This document shows positions 6,473 to 12,381 of a DNA stretch of 12,381 nucleotides, piece by piece. The notes beneath the pieces were generated by a model. It did not search any database. It was not told where the DNA came from and saw nothing but the letters and a program-made list of their open reading frames with translations. Made by a program: the position numbers and the translations under genes. The first letter of the stretch is position 1. Every line of letters begins with the position of its first letter. Source of the DNA: Promethearchaeota archaeon (lineage in GTDB: Archaea > Asgardarchaeota > Lokiarchaeia > Sigynarchaeales > SOKP01); NCBI GenBank assembly GCA_019894655.1, contig JAGXNZ010000108.1:1-12381 (forward strand), written 5' to 3'.

Positions 6473-6490
6473 TTTTACATTAATGTAAAA
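6473..6490. promoter_or_regulatory. Perfect 18-bp palindrome upstream of the SCP2-like gene, operator candidate
   Basis: TTTTACATTAATGTAAAA equals its own reverse complement and ends 11 nt before the ATG at 6502. A TATA-like TTAATAAAT (6443-6451) would place the transcription start near the left edge of the palindrome. A dimeric helix-turn-helix regulator bound there would obstruct initiation. The regulator is not identified. Confidence 0.5.
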
Positions 6491-6501
6491 AATGATTAAC
6501 C

Positions 6502-6903
6502 ATGAATGAAGTAGAAAAAAAGAAGCGGTTAAAAGGATTTGCTAAGGTTGTGGCTAAAGAAGTAGAAGTTTTGAACACAATCGAGAAATTTAAAGAAGAT
6601 TATAAGGATTCTTTAATCAAAATTCTTTTAAATGCCAAAGATGGAAAATATGCAGCACTATTAGTAATAGAAAAGGGTAGGATCTATGTTGAGGGCATTG
6701 AAAACACCCCAAAATCGAACATATCGAAAAAAACTCTTGGTTGGGATGGTTTAATGCAAACAAAAACCGAAGTGTTTGTAGACATCTTGGGAGGGGGAGA
6801 TATTTCAATGGGATCAATTATTTGGAAAGTTATCACTTTTCGGATCAAAATAAAAGGTATTAAAAATGTTCTGATTTTAATGAAACTGTTTGAATATGAA
6901 TAG
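6502..6903 (+). CDS. SCP2-like (sterol carrier protein type) lipid-binding protein
   Basis: The 133-residue protein has a basic, helical N-terminus (1-45) and an SCP2-type fold at about 46-131. A beta strand pair (YAALLVIEKGRIYVEGIE) leads to a segment with WDGLMQT at 81-87, then the GGGDISMGSIIW turn-helix where the family carries its 'G-x-l' element, and finally FRIKIKGIKNVLILMKLF closing the lipid pocket. SCP2-like domains bind acyl-CoA, lipids or other hydrophobic ligands and often work beside lipid enzymes. There is no signal peptide, so it is probably cytosolic. Nearby acyl-CoA synthetase and GDPD genes are compatible with lipid metabolism but are not in the same transcript. The gene is preceded by a perfect palindrome, so it is probably individually regulated. 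The family call rests on pattern and length; the ligand is unknown. Confidence 0.65.
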   Translation: MNEVEKKKRLKGFAKVVAKEVEVLNTIEKFKEDYKDSLIKILLNAKDGKYAALLVIEKGRIYVEGIENTPKSNISKKTLGWDGLMQTKTEVFVDILGGGDISMGSIIWKVITFRIKIKGIKNVLILMKLFEYE

Positions 6904-6936
6904 TGAAGATAAGTTCAACGGGGATTAAATAATTTA

Positions 6937-6964
6937 ATTCGAAAACGAATAAAATCTATTTTTT
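6937..6964 (+). terminator. Hairpin plus T-run between convergent genes
   Basis: ATTCG (6937-6941) and CGAAT (6946-6950) form a 5-bp stem over AAAA, and a T6 run follows at 6959-6964. It lies about 35 nt after the SCP2-like stop codon, just before the end of the convergent helical-protein gene. The stem is short, so the oligo-T run may be the active part. Confidence 0.35.
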
Positions 6965-6968
6965 CCAA

Positions 6969-7400
6969 TCATCCTTCTAATTTGAATACCTTTAAAATTG
7001 ATAATATTTTTTCTTTTAAACCTTTAGAGTCTTCATCCTTTATAGACTGGATAACCACCTTTTTATCTTGATCAGATATATCTTGAAATTTATCAAGGAA
7101 TAAGCGTAAAAAGAGCACTTTCTTGGAAGGATTTTTTTGAATATTTGTAATGAGATTATCAATTAATAAATCTATTGATGAGACCTCTTGATTCGATGAT
7201 TCTGGATCACATATTTTTTCCTTATTAATTCCATGTTCTTTAATAATACTATTCTGTTCAATAATATCTCGTGTAATTTCCCGAAGAAGTTCAATACGAG
7301 AGGATATTGGCAAATTTGAAAGAATTTCATCTATCTCTACATTTTTTTGCTCGAAGTCTTCTATAAGTGAAAGTGTTTTTAATATATTTTCTCGCTCCAT
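6969..7400 (-). CDS. Small helical protein of unknown function, divergent from RNase III
   Basis: I do not recognise this 143-residue protein. It is acidic to neutral, rich in Glu, Ile, Lys and Leu, with no cysteine pairs, no signal peptide and no membrane segment. Predicted helices occupy about 1-20, 22-53, 74-90, 93-108 and 112-140, separated by a polar linker around 60-74 (CDPESSNQEVSS). The pattern is that of a soluble helical bundle or coiled coil, possibly a dimer. ATG at 7400 is the first start in frame. It is transcribed away from the RNase III gene across only 53 bp, with overlapping promoter elements, so the two may be regulated against each other. A functional link (an inhibitor, partner or unrelated neighbour) is inference only. 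Confidence 0.6.
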   Translation of the reverse strand: MERENILKTLSLIEDFEQKNVEIDEILSNLPISSRIELLREITRDIIEQNSIIKEHGINKEKICDPESSNQEVSSIDLLIDNLITNIQKNPSKKVLFLRLFLDKFQDISDQDKKVVIQSIKDEDSKGLKEKILSILKVFKLEG

Positions 7401-7415
7401 ATACTTCTAACTTTT

Positions 7416-7452
7416 TTTAAATTTTTAAATTTATCCTTACATTTTATATAAG
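7416..7452. promoter_or_regulatory. Interlocked divergent promoters of the helical protein and RNase III genes
   Basis: Plus strand: TTTAAATTTTTAAATTTA (7416-7433) lies about 21-38 nt before the RNase III ATG at 7454, at the leaderless TATA distance. Minus strand: CTTATATAAAAT (7452-7441) is a strong TATA match and would start transcription near 7420, about 20 nt before that gene's ATG at 7400. Each TATA box therefore sits inside the other promoter's footprint, so occupancy could be mutually exclusive. Confidence 0.4.
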
Positions 7453-7453
7453 T

Positions 7454-8176
7454 ATGGATAAAGTTACAGAAGAGATATTAGGTCAATTTCAAGATTTTAT
7501 ATCTTACCGTTTTAATGAACCAGAAATCCTGCTTCAAGCCCTAACTACGCCCCAATTTGCTAACGAAAAAAAACTTCTTCACTATCAAATCCTCGAAACG
7601 CTTGGTGATGCAATAATAAAATTAATCCTTAGTTTAAAACTCTATAATAAAGGTGAAGTTGATCCTGGTGAATTAACTAAAACTAAACAACACTTAGAGG
7701 ATAATCAAACGTTTCAAAAAATAGCGGAGGAAATGGAATTGTGTAAATACATTTTTTCTTCTAAAAAGCAGAAAGTAAAAGACACTTCGATTCTTGCTGA
7801 TGTATTCGAAGCGATATGTGGGGCGATTTTTCTTGATTCAGGAAATAATCTACAAGTTGTTGAAAAAATAATTATTGATAGGTTTTTCACTGATTGGGAG
7901 TCGTTAATAAAGGAATCACCTCACTTATATAAAAATCAACTTTTAGAATATCTACAGAACAAATTCAAGATAACTCCCACTATAAAGTTTGATTATGAAA
8001 AGCTAGGCTCAGATAATGATACTCGTTGGATTGCGAAAAATCCAGAAATAGTTGGTATTAATCAAAAAGAGCTAATTAAAGTACCTAATTACTTGAAATC
8101 AGAAAAATTTAGAAAAATTAAAGACGCTGAGAAAAATATTAGTCTGAAAATTTTAAAATACTTACAAGGAATATGA
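7454..8176 (+). CDS. rnc: Ribonuclease III with divergent dsRNA-binding domain
   Basis: RNase III cleaves double-stranded RNA with two metal ions in each active site of a dimer. Residues 1-150 hold the catalytic domain, with the signature ILETLGDA (46-53) and DVFEAICGAIFLD (116-128). Aligned to E. coli RNase III, the ligands E41, D45, D114 and E117 correspond to E48, D52, D116 and E119, all kept. E38 becomes Q45 and E65 appears replaced by P71. Residues 157-238 resemble a dsRBD: KNQLLEYLQ opens it and KIKDAEKNIS...KILKYL closes it, but the middle lacks the usual G-x-x-H loop and carries a non-canonical stretch (200-216), so RNA binding may be altered. At 240 residues it matches bacterial RNase III in length. 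Most archaea lack this enzyme, so its presence is notable. It is probably active for catalysis. Confidence 0.88.
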   Translation: MDKVTEEILGQFQDFISYRFNEPEILLQALTTPQFANEKKLLHYQILETLGDAIIKLILSLKLYNKGEVDPGELTKTKQHLEDNQTFQKIAEEMELCKYIFSSKKQKVKDTSILADVFEAICGAIFLDSGNNLQVVEKIIIDRFFTDWESLIKESPHLYKNQLLEYLQNKFKITPTIKFDYEKLGSDNDTRWIAKNPEIVGINQKELIKVPNYLKSEKFRKIKDAEKNISLKILKYLQGI

Positions 8177-8352
8177 AATTCACTCTTATTTCAATCGTTT
8201 TAATTTTAAAATAATTTTTATTAGGGAAGTTCGAACAAAATAGAATCTTAAGGTTTAAAACCTTCCTAATACTTCTAAACCTACTGCAGTAATGATTATC
8301 TTAGTATTATTTAACTGTTTAAATTTTTAAACTTAAAAAAGGGTTAATCTCA
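8177..8352. other. Intergenic region between RNase III and ABC ATPase genes
   Basis: No gene is seen. It contains a 15-bp inverted repeat AAGGTTTAAAACCTT (8250-8264, arms of 7 around one base). This lies within a longer imperfect pairing of TTAGGGAAG (8221-8229) with CCTTCCTAA (8261-8269). It could be a terminator-type structure for RNase III or an RNA structure that the neighbouring RNase III might itself cut; the latter is speculation. Confidence 0.4.
8317..8332 (+). promoter_or_regulatory. Palindromic TATA-like element upstream of the ABC ATPase gene
   Basis: GTTTAAA and TTTAAAC flank a central TT, a 7-bp inverted repeat ending 20 nt before the ATG at 8353, the place of a leaderless TATA box. 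The core TTTAAATTTTTAAA is identical to the core of the RNase III promoter at 7416-7429. It could serve as TATA box, operator or both. Confidence 0.35.
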
Positions 8353-9531
8353 ATGTCTGAAGGAAAAATTGTTAAAAAAACTCAGGAAATGGATGAATAC
8401 GAAAACGAAACTGGAAAACTAGCAATATGGAAAGGAAGTGAAAGTAAAGAATTTCGAAAATGGCAAATGAAAAAACAAAAAAATACGATAAAAAAGCAGA
8501 AATTGGAGTCACTTACTCTCTCTCGTGAAGAAAGAAAGAAATTCAAATCAGAATTAAAACAAGAAAAAGAAGTGGGAAGAGATTATGACCACTTGATTGT
8601 TGTTGAAAACTTACACAAAACGTACTTACTCGGAACCACGGCGGTAGCGGCTCTCCGTGGCGTTGATTTAACGATTGACAAGGGTAATTTCATAGATATA
8701 ATGGGTCCTTCAGGAAGTGGCAAAACAACCCTTTTGAACCTAATAGGGGGATTGGATACTCCTACGAGAGGAAAAATTTTCTTGGAAGGGCGTAATATAT
8801 CTATGCTTAATGACAACGACTTAGCAGAAATAAGAAGAGAACGAATTGGCTTTGTGTTTCAATTCTATAATTTACTACCCCAAATGACAGCGTTAGAAAA
8901 TGTGATGGTTCCCTTGCATTTTTCCGGAAAATTAAGTAGAAGAGGCAAGAGAAAAAAAGCAATGGATTTATTAACTCTTGTTGGATTAGAAGAACGTTCC
9001 CATCATGCTCCTTCAGAGTTAAGTGGAGGGGAGCAGCAAAGAGTAGCGATAGCTAGAGCATTTGCAAATGATCCGGCTATATGTGTATTAGATGAACCTA
9101 CTGGTGATTTGGACTCAAAAACTGGAGTAATGATCTTAAATTTACTTAGGGATTTAAACAAGAGAGGAGCAACTTTTATATCTGTTTCTCACGATGCAGC
9201 TGTATCTGAGTTCGCTTCAAAAGTGTTTCACATGAGAGATGGAAAATTAACCGACAAGGGAAAAATTGGAGGTCTAAAAGAAACAGAAAATATGCAGATA
9301 CGAAGGAAACAGGACGCTGAAATTAATAAAGAAAAATGTAAAAATATGATTTTTAGATATCTCTTCGCTAATCAAGGGAGAAATCGTATCCAAGTAAGTG
9401 AGATTAAAAATAGTGTTCCAAATCCAATCCTTATGAACTTACCAGAACATTTTAACGATATTCTTGTGGAATTATTACAAGAAAATAATATTAGTGGAAA
9501 TGTTATTGGAAATGAATTGTTTTTAGAATAA
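8353..9531 (+). CDS. ABC transporter ATP-binding protein (MacB/LolD type) with N- and C-terminal extensions
   Basis: This is the ATPase of an ABC exporter of the MacB/LolD family, which couples ATP hydrolysis to mechanical work by an FtsX-type permease. The nucleotide-binding domain spans about 81-305: Walker A GPSGSGKTT (118-126), Q-loop Q170, signature LSGGEQQR (223-230), Walker B ICVLDE (243-248), D-loop, and the switch histidine H280. Typical family members are about 220-250 residues, whereas this one has 392. Residues 1-78 are a lysine/glutamate-rich, probably helical extension with many basic residues. Residues about 325-392 follow a charged linker and read like a small winged helix (ILVELLQENNISGNVIGNELFLE-type ending). 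The permease gene starts 51 bp downstream, so the two probably form one unit. The ATPase call is firm; the roles of both extensions are inference. Confidence 0.92.
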   Translation: MSEGKIVKKTQEMDEYENETGKLAIWKGSESKEFRKWQMKKQKNTIKKQKLESLTLSREERKKFKSELKQEKEVGRDYDHLIVVENLHKTYLLGTTAVAALRGVDLTIDKGNFIDIMGPSGSGKTTLLNLIGGLDTPTRGKIFLEGRNISMLNDNDLAEIRRERIGFVFQFYNLLPQMTALENVMVPLHFSGKLSRRGKRKKAMDLLTLVGLEERSHHAPSELSGGEQQRVAIARAFANDPAICVLDEPTGDLDSKTGVMILNLLRDLNKRGATFISVSHDAAVSEFASKVFHMRDGKLTDKGKIGGLKETENMQIRRKQDAEINKEKCKNMIFRYLFANQGRNRIQVSEIKNSVPNPILMNLPEHFNDILVELLQENNISGNVIGNELFLE

Positions 9532-9548
9532 GAAATTCATCAACTTAA

Positions 9549-9559
9549 TATTTAAAATA
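9549..9559 (+). promoter_or_regulatory. Possible internal TATA box before the permease gene
   Basis: TATTTAAAATA lies 24-34 nt before the permease ATG in the 51-bp gap after the ATPase gene. No Shine-Dalgarno motif precedes that ATG, so the permease could have its own leaderless transcript besides co-transcription with the ATPase. Confidence 0.3.
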
Positions 9560-9582
9560 AAATCTATAATTTTTTACCTCAT

Positions 9583-12381
9583 ATGTCTAATATAAAATTA
9601 GTATTCAAATATGCATTTAAAGACCTATCGCGTCATAAAGTAAGATCATCGTTAGGCATAATTGGTATAATGATTTCTGTAGGGCTTTTAGCGCTGATTC
9701 TTTTTTTATCTGATTCTATTTCGGTTACATTTATTGATTATCTTAGCATAGATGCGGGTCAACAAGATTTTAACATTAATGTAAGGCATTATAATGGTGA
9801 ACCAGACAATAGATCTAATTATTTCGAGTTTCAACCGTTAATAAATACGATACAGAATAATATAAACGAAATTGGTGGATTTATTCCAAGAATGGGTTTA
9901 TGGGGTGATGTGAACATATCGAAAGGGGTAGGAACCCAAGAATTAGAAAATGAAACGAGAGGAGTATCGATCTCTGGTATAAACTTCACTTTGGAAAATA
10001 GATTAAAGTTTGGGAGTTTTATTACGCCTGGATCAAATGAATTACTAGACTTAACAGAATTACCGTTATATCACGTTGCCATTTATTACAAGTTGAATGA
10101 GGAAATAAAATACGCAGAAAATGACACAATTGAAATTAGGATGGGTTTACGACATGGTAATAAAGTTTTTTCAAGAGTTCAAAACTTTACAATTGATCGA
10201 ATTTTTGATTTTCAATTAAAATGGCCAGTTAGCTATACGAATAGACCATTAATTGTTGTTGATATCAACACTCTTTATGATCTCTTTGGAAATGAAACAA
10301 TTAATGGAACGTGTAATGAACTAATTCTTACGGTAAAAAAAGGCTTAAATTTGTATGACGCTCGAGATATTGAAGGTTCTGAAAATCGGGTAAAAGATTT
10401 AGCGGGTGATGTTCAACTTTTAATAGGGATTAATGAATTTAGAATTGAATTGCCTAAATTACTAGTCTTGGGCTTTTCCGAATTTTTAAGTGTTGGAATA
10501 ACAATAATTTTTGTGTTTGTATCTATGATCACTATGTTGATATCAGGAGTATTAATTAACGGTATACTTAAAACTTCAGTGGAAGAACGAATAAGAGAAT
10601 TCGGAATCTTTAGGACAGTGGGTGCTACAAAGAAGTATAATTTGTTTATTGTGCTAGTTCAGGGATTTTTGTTATGTAATTTTGGTACGATATTAGGGAT
10701 TATTTTTGCTCAATTAGCCACTCAATTTATTGTCCTTCCCTTCGCAGGAGCAGCCGTAGCAGAAACCATCCCGGGATTAGCGGGCAATATTACATTTTCT
10801 ATAACTATTTGGTCAATTTTAATAGCATATATTATAGGAGTAAGCGTTGGACTTATAGTAAGCATTTCTCCAGCAGTAAAAGTGATGAAACTCCAATTAA
10901 TCGAATCCATTCATCCTTACCGTAAAGAAGATGTCTTATATAAGCTCCAGAAAAAAGCTTCCGTAAATTATAAATTATTAATAGTAGGTGCTATTTTGGC
11001 GGTAAATGGTGCGTTTGTTCTTTTTGTTATTCCAAGAATATTAACTACTGGAGATTTTGCGCTGATGTCAGGTACTTTAATAGCTCTCCTCATTATTTTT
11101 TTAATTGGAATGACATTTGCAGGACTAGCCATATTACCCTTGATATTAAGACTTTTCATAAGGTTATTTAGAATATTTGGTAAGAGAATAGCACCAGTGT
11201 ATAAAATTTTTATATTTCGATATGCAAGGAGAAATTCTAGTACCGTTGTTACCTTTGCTTTTACTTTTTCTTTCATAATATTTACTTCTAGTATATTTAG
11301 TTTCTTAGCTAATGAATCAGTAGTTGGTGCACACCTTAACTACGGAGCAGATTTAGTTATAGAGACGCAAGGTTGGTATGAACCAGAAGAAATTGAAGCT
11401 TTAACTTTATTTGGAGGGGGTGGCGGTTTTCTCAGTATTTCTCAAGAAAATGGGTATAATATAAATCCTAACAGAATCTTGACAAGTGATTTCGAAGAAG
11501 AATTGTTAGAGATGGAGGGAATTGAGAGAGTTTCTACAGTAATCGCGAGCCCATTTCACCTAACTCAAATTTATTCAGAGGAAGGCCAAGTATTTGCCGC
11601 AGAGATTGGCGATTACGCAGGTTTAGCGACTCAAGAAATTACTTTAATAGGAATTGATGAACAATATCCCTCTACAATTAAAACTCAGTATGTAGAATTT
11701 ACTCAAGGTAACATTATTTCGTCTTTTAGCCAACTTTTTAGCATTCCAGATGGATATACGTGTATTATTTCCGAGGGTTTGTCTCTAAGTTTAGATATGC
11801 ATTTAGGGGATATAATACGGATTTCAATTCAGCGTGGTTATGAAAATGAGATATACACATTTAAAATCGCAGGAGTAGCAGCAGCTATGCCGGGATTTTC
11901 TTCGGAATTTGGCAGGTCCAGCGCATCAGCAAACATGGGAGGAGTCATGATCTCGCAAGAAATATATATGACGCTTATGGATATCCCTCCTATTCCCTAT
12001 CTGGAAAAAATTTTTGTTAAACTTAATTTATATTCTCAAGGATTGTCTCAAGATATTATGGCACTCGTAAGAGAGAACGAGGAAGACTTTGATTTTGAAG
12101 TTATTAGCTTACAACAACAAGTTACACAACAACAATTATTATTTTCGATTATTAATATATTTTTTTCAATAACATTAGACGCAACAGTTATAATCTGCCT
12201 TTTTGGTTTACTTTCATCTTCTTATTCGACAATCATCGAAAGAAAGAAAGAAATCGGAATCATCAGAACATTAGGTCTAAAAGGCAAAGAAATCGTACGA
12301 TTGTTCACAATTGAATCATTAATTATAATGATGAGTAGTGGGACCGTAGGGGTTATAGTAGGATGGGTAACAGGGTTATTG
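9583..12381 (+). CDS. ABC transporter permease, two-module FtsX/MacB type (3' end outside window)
   Basis: The frame is open from ATG 9583 to the window end, 933 codons without a stop, so the gene is truncated by the window edge. The N-terminus (MSNIKLVFKYAFKDLSRHK) is the usual cytosolic amphipathic lead-in. A helix at about 24-48 is followed by a large extracytoplasmic domain (49-290). FtsX-module helices lie at about 293-325, 355-383 and 405-430, with the coupling motif VEERIREFGIFRTVGA (333-348). Helices at 463-486, 495-527 and 553-577 lead to a second outside domain (578-850). A second FtsX module then begins (about 853-880), with ERKKEIGIIRTLG (886-898) and a last helix running into the edge. 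Two such modules in one chain is the layout of large archaeal and bacterial permeases of this family. It pairs with the adjacent ATPase; substrate (lipoprotein, lipid or peptide export, or surface signalling) cannot be read. Confidence 0.9.
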   Translation, partial: MSNIKLVFKYAFKDLSRHKVRSSLGIIGIMISVGLLALILFLSDSISVTFIDYLSIDAGQQDFNINVRHYNGEPDNRSNYFEFQPLINTIQNNINEIGGFIPRMGLWGDVNISKGVGTQELENETRGVSISGINFTLENRLKFGSFITPGSNELLDLTELPLYHVAIYYKLNEEIKYAENDTIEIRMGLRHGNKVFSRVQNFTIDRIFDFQLKWPVSYTNRPLIVVDINTLYDLFGNETINGTCNELILTVKKGLNLYDARDIEGSENRVKDLAGDVQLLIGINEFRIELPKLLVLGFSEFLSVGITIIFVFVSMITMLISGVLINGILKTSVEERIREFGIFRTVGATKKYNLFIVLVQGFLLCNFGTILGIIFAQLATQFIVLPFAGAAVAETIPGLAGNITFSITIWSILIAYIIGVSVGLIVSISPAVKVMKLQLIESIHPYRKEDVLYKLQKKASVNYKLLIVGAILAVNGAFVLFVIPRILTTGDFALMSGTLIALLIIFLIGMTFAGLAILPLILRLFIRLFRIFGKRIAPVYKIFIFRYARRNSSTVVTFAFTFSFIIFTSSIFSFLANESVVGAHLNYGADLVIETQGWYEPEEIEALTLFGGGGGFLSISQENGYNINPNRILTSDFEEELLEMEGIERVSTVIASPFHLTQIYSEEGQVFAAEIGDYAGLATQEITLIGIDEQYPSTIKTQYVEFTQGNIISSFSQLFSIPDGYTCIISEGLSLSLDMHLGDIIRISIQRGYENEIYTFKIAGVAAAMPGFSSEFGRSSASANMGGVMISQEIYMTLMDIPPIPYLEKIFVKLNLYSQGLSQDIMALVRENEEDFDFEVISLQQQVTQQQLLFSIINIFFSITLDATVIICLFGLLSSSYSTIIERKKEIGIIRTLGLKGKEIVRLFTIESLIIMMSSGTVGVIVGWVTGLL

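Noticed and set aside
8221..8269. tRNA or small structured RNA gene suggested by TTCGAAC at 8229-8235
   Set aside because: Although it resembles a T-loop, no acceptor stem, anticodon arm or D-arm can be placed around it.
10722..11276. Two minus-strand open frames at 10722-10910 and 10968-11276
   Set aside because: Both are antisense to the permease, whose frame is uninterrupted and rich in family motifs and membrane segments.
12108..12137. CAA-rich run as a simple-sequence repeat element
   Set aside because: It is a short glutamine-rich stretch (QQQ-x-x-QQQ) within the permease coding frame and needs no separate explanation.

Overview
The window is AT-rich DNA whose gene content and signals point to an archaeon, most likely an Asgard (Lokiarchaeota-like) lineage. 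Three things suggest this. Gene starts are preceded by archaeal TATA-like boxes at about the leaderless distance. The gene mix includes a TFS/RPB9-type zinc ribbon, an orphan alpha subunit of an ADP-forming acyl-CoA synthetase, an SDS22-like leucine-rich-repeat protein, an SCP2-like lipid-binding protein and a very large FtsX/MacB-type permease. Several families are also ones common in Asgard and eukaryotic genomes. The lineage is inferred from gene content; no rRNA or tRNA gene is present to settle it.

Layout. Positions 1-292 hold no convincing gene, only possible decayed coding remnants. A stand-alone seven-helix membrane protein (293-1006) is followed by a hairpin/T-run terminator candidate and a two-helix membrane protein with a left-handed beta-helix acyltransferase-like domain (1087-1887). 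A minus-strand block, read right to left, holds two tandem glycerophosphodiester phosphodiesterases (4993-4262 and 4196-3477) and an acyl-CoA synthetase alpha subunit (3413-1926). It looks like a small lipid head-group/acyl-CoA metabolism cluster, although each gene may have its own promoter. Divergent from it is the LRR protein (5115-5876), then a single zinc-ribbon protein (6091-6342) and an SCP2-like protein (6502-6903) preceded by a perfect 18-bp palindrome.

The right half holds a short helical protein of unknown function (7400-6969) divergent from a ribonuclease III (7454-8176). They share a 53-bp intergenic region in which the two TATA-like boxes appear interlocked. Last comes a MacB/LolD-type exporter pair: an ATPase (8353-9531) with unusual N- and C-terminal extensions and its two-module permease (9583 to beyond the window end).

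The points most worth following up are the archaeal RNase III with its interlocked divergent partner, the ABC ATPase with a predicted C-terminal winged helix, the 18-bp operator-like palindrome, and the repeated GTTAAGT elements around the zinc-ribbon gene's TATA box. I found no CRISPR array, tRNA, rRNA or intact insertion sequence.
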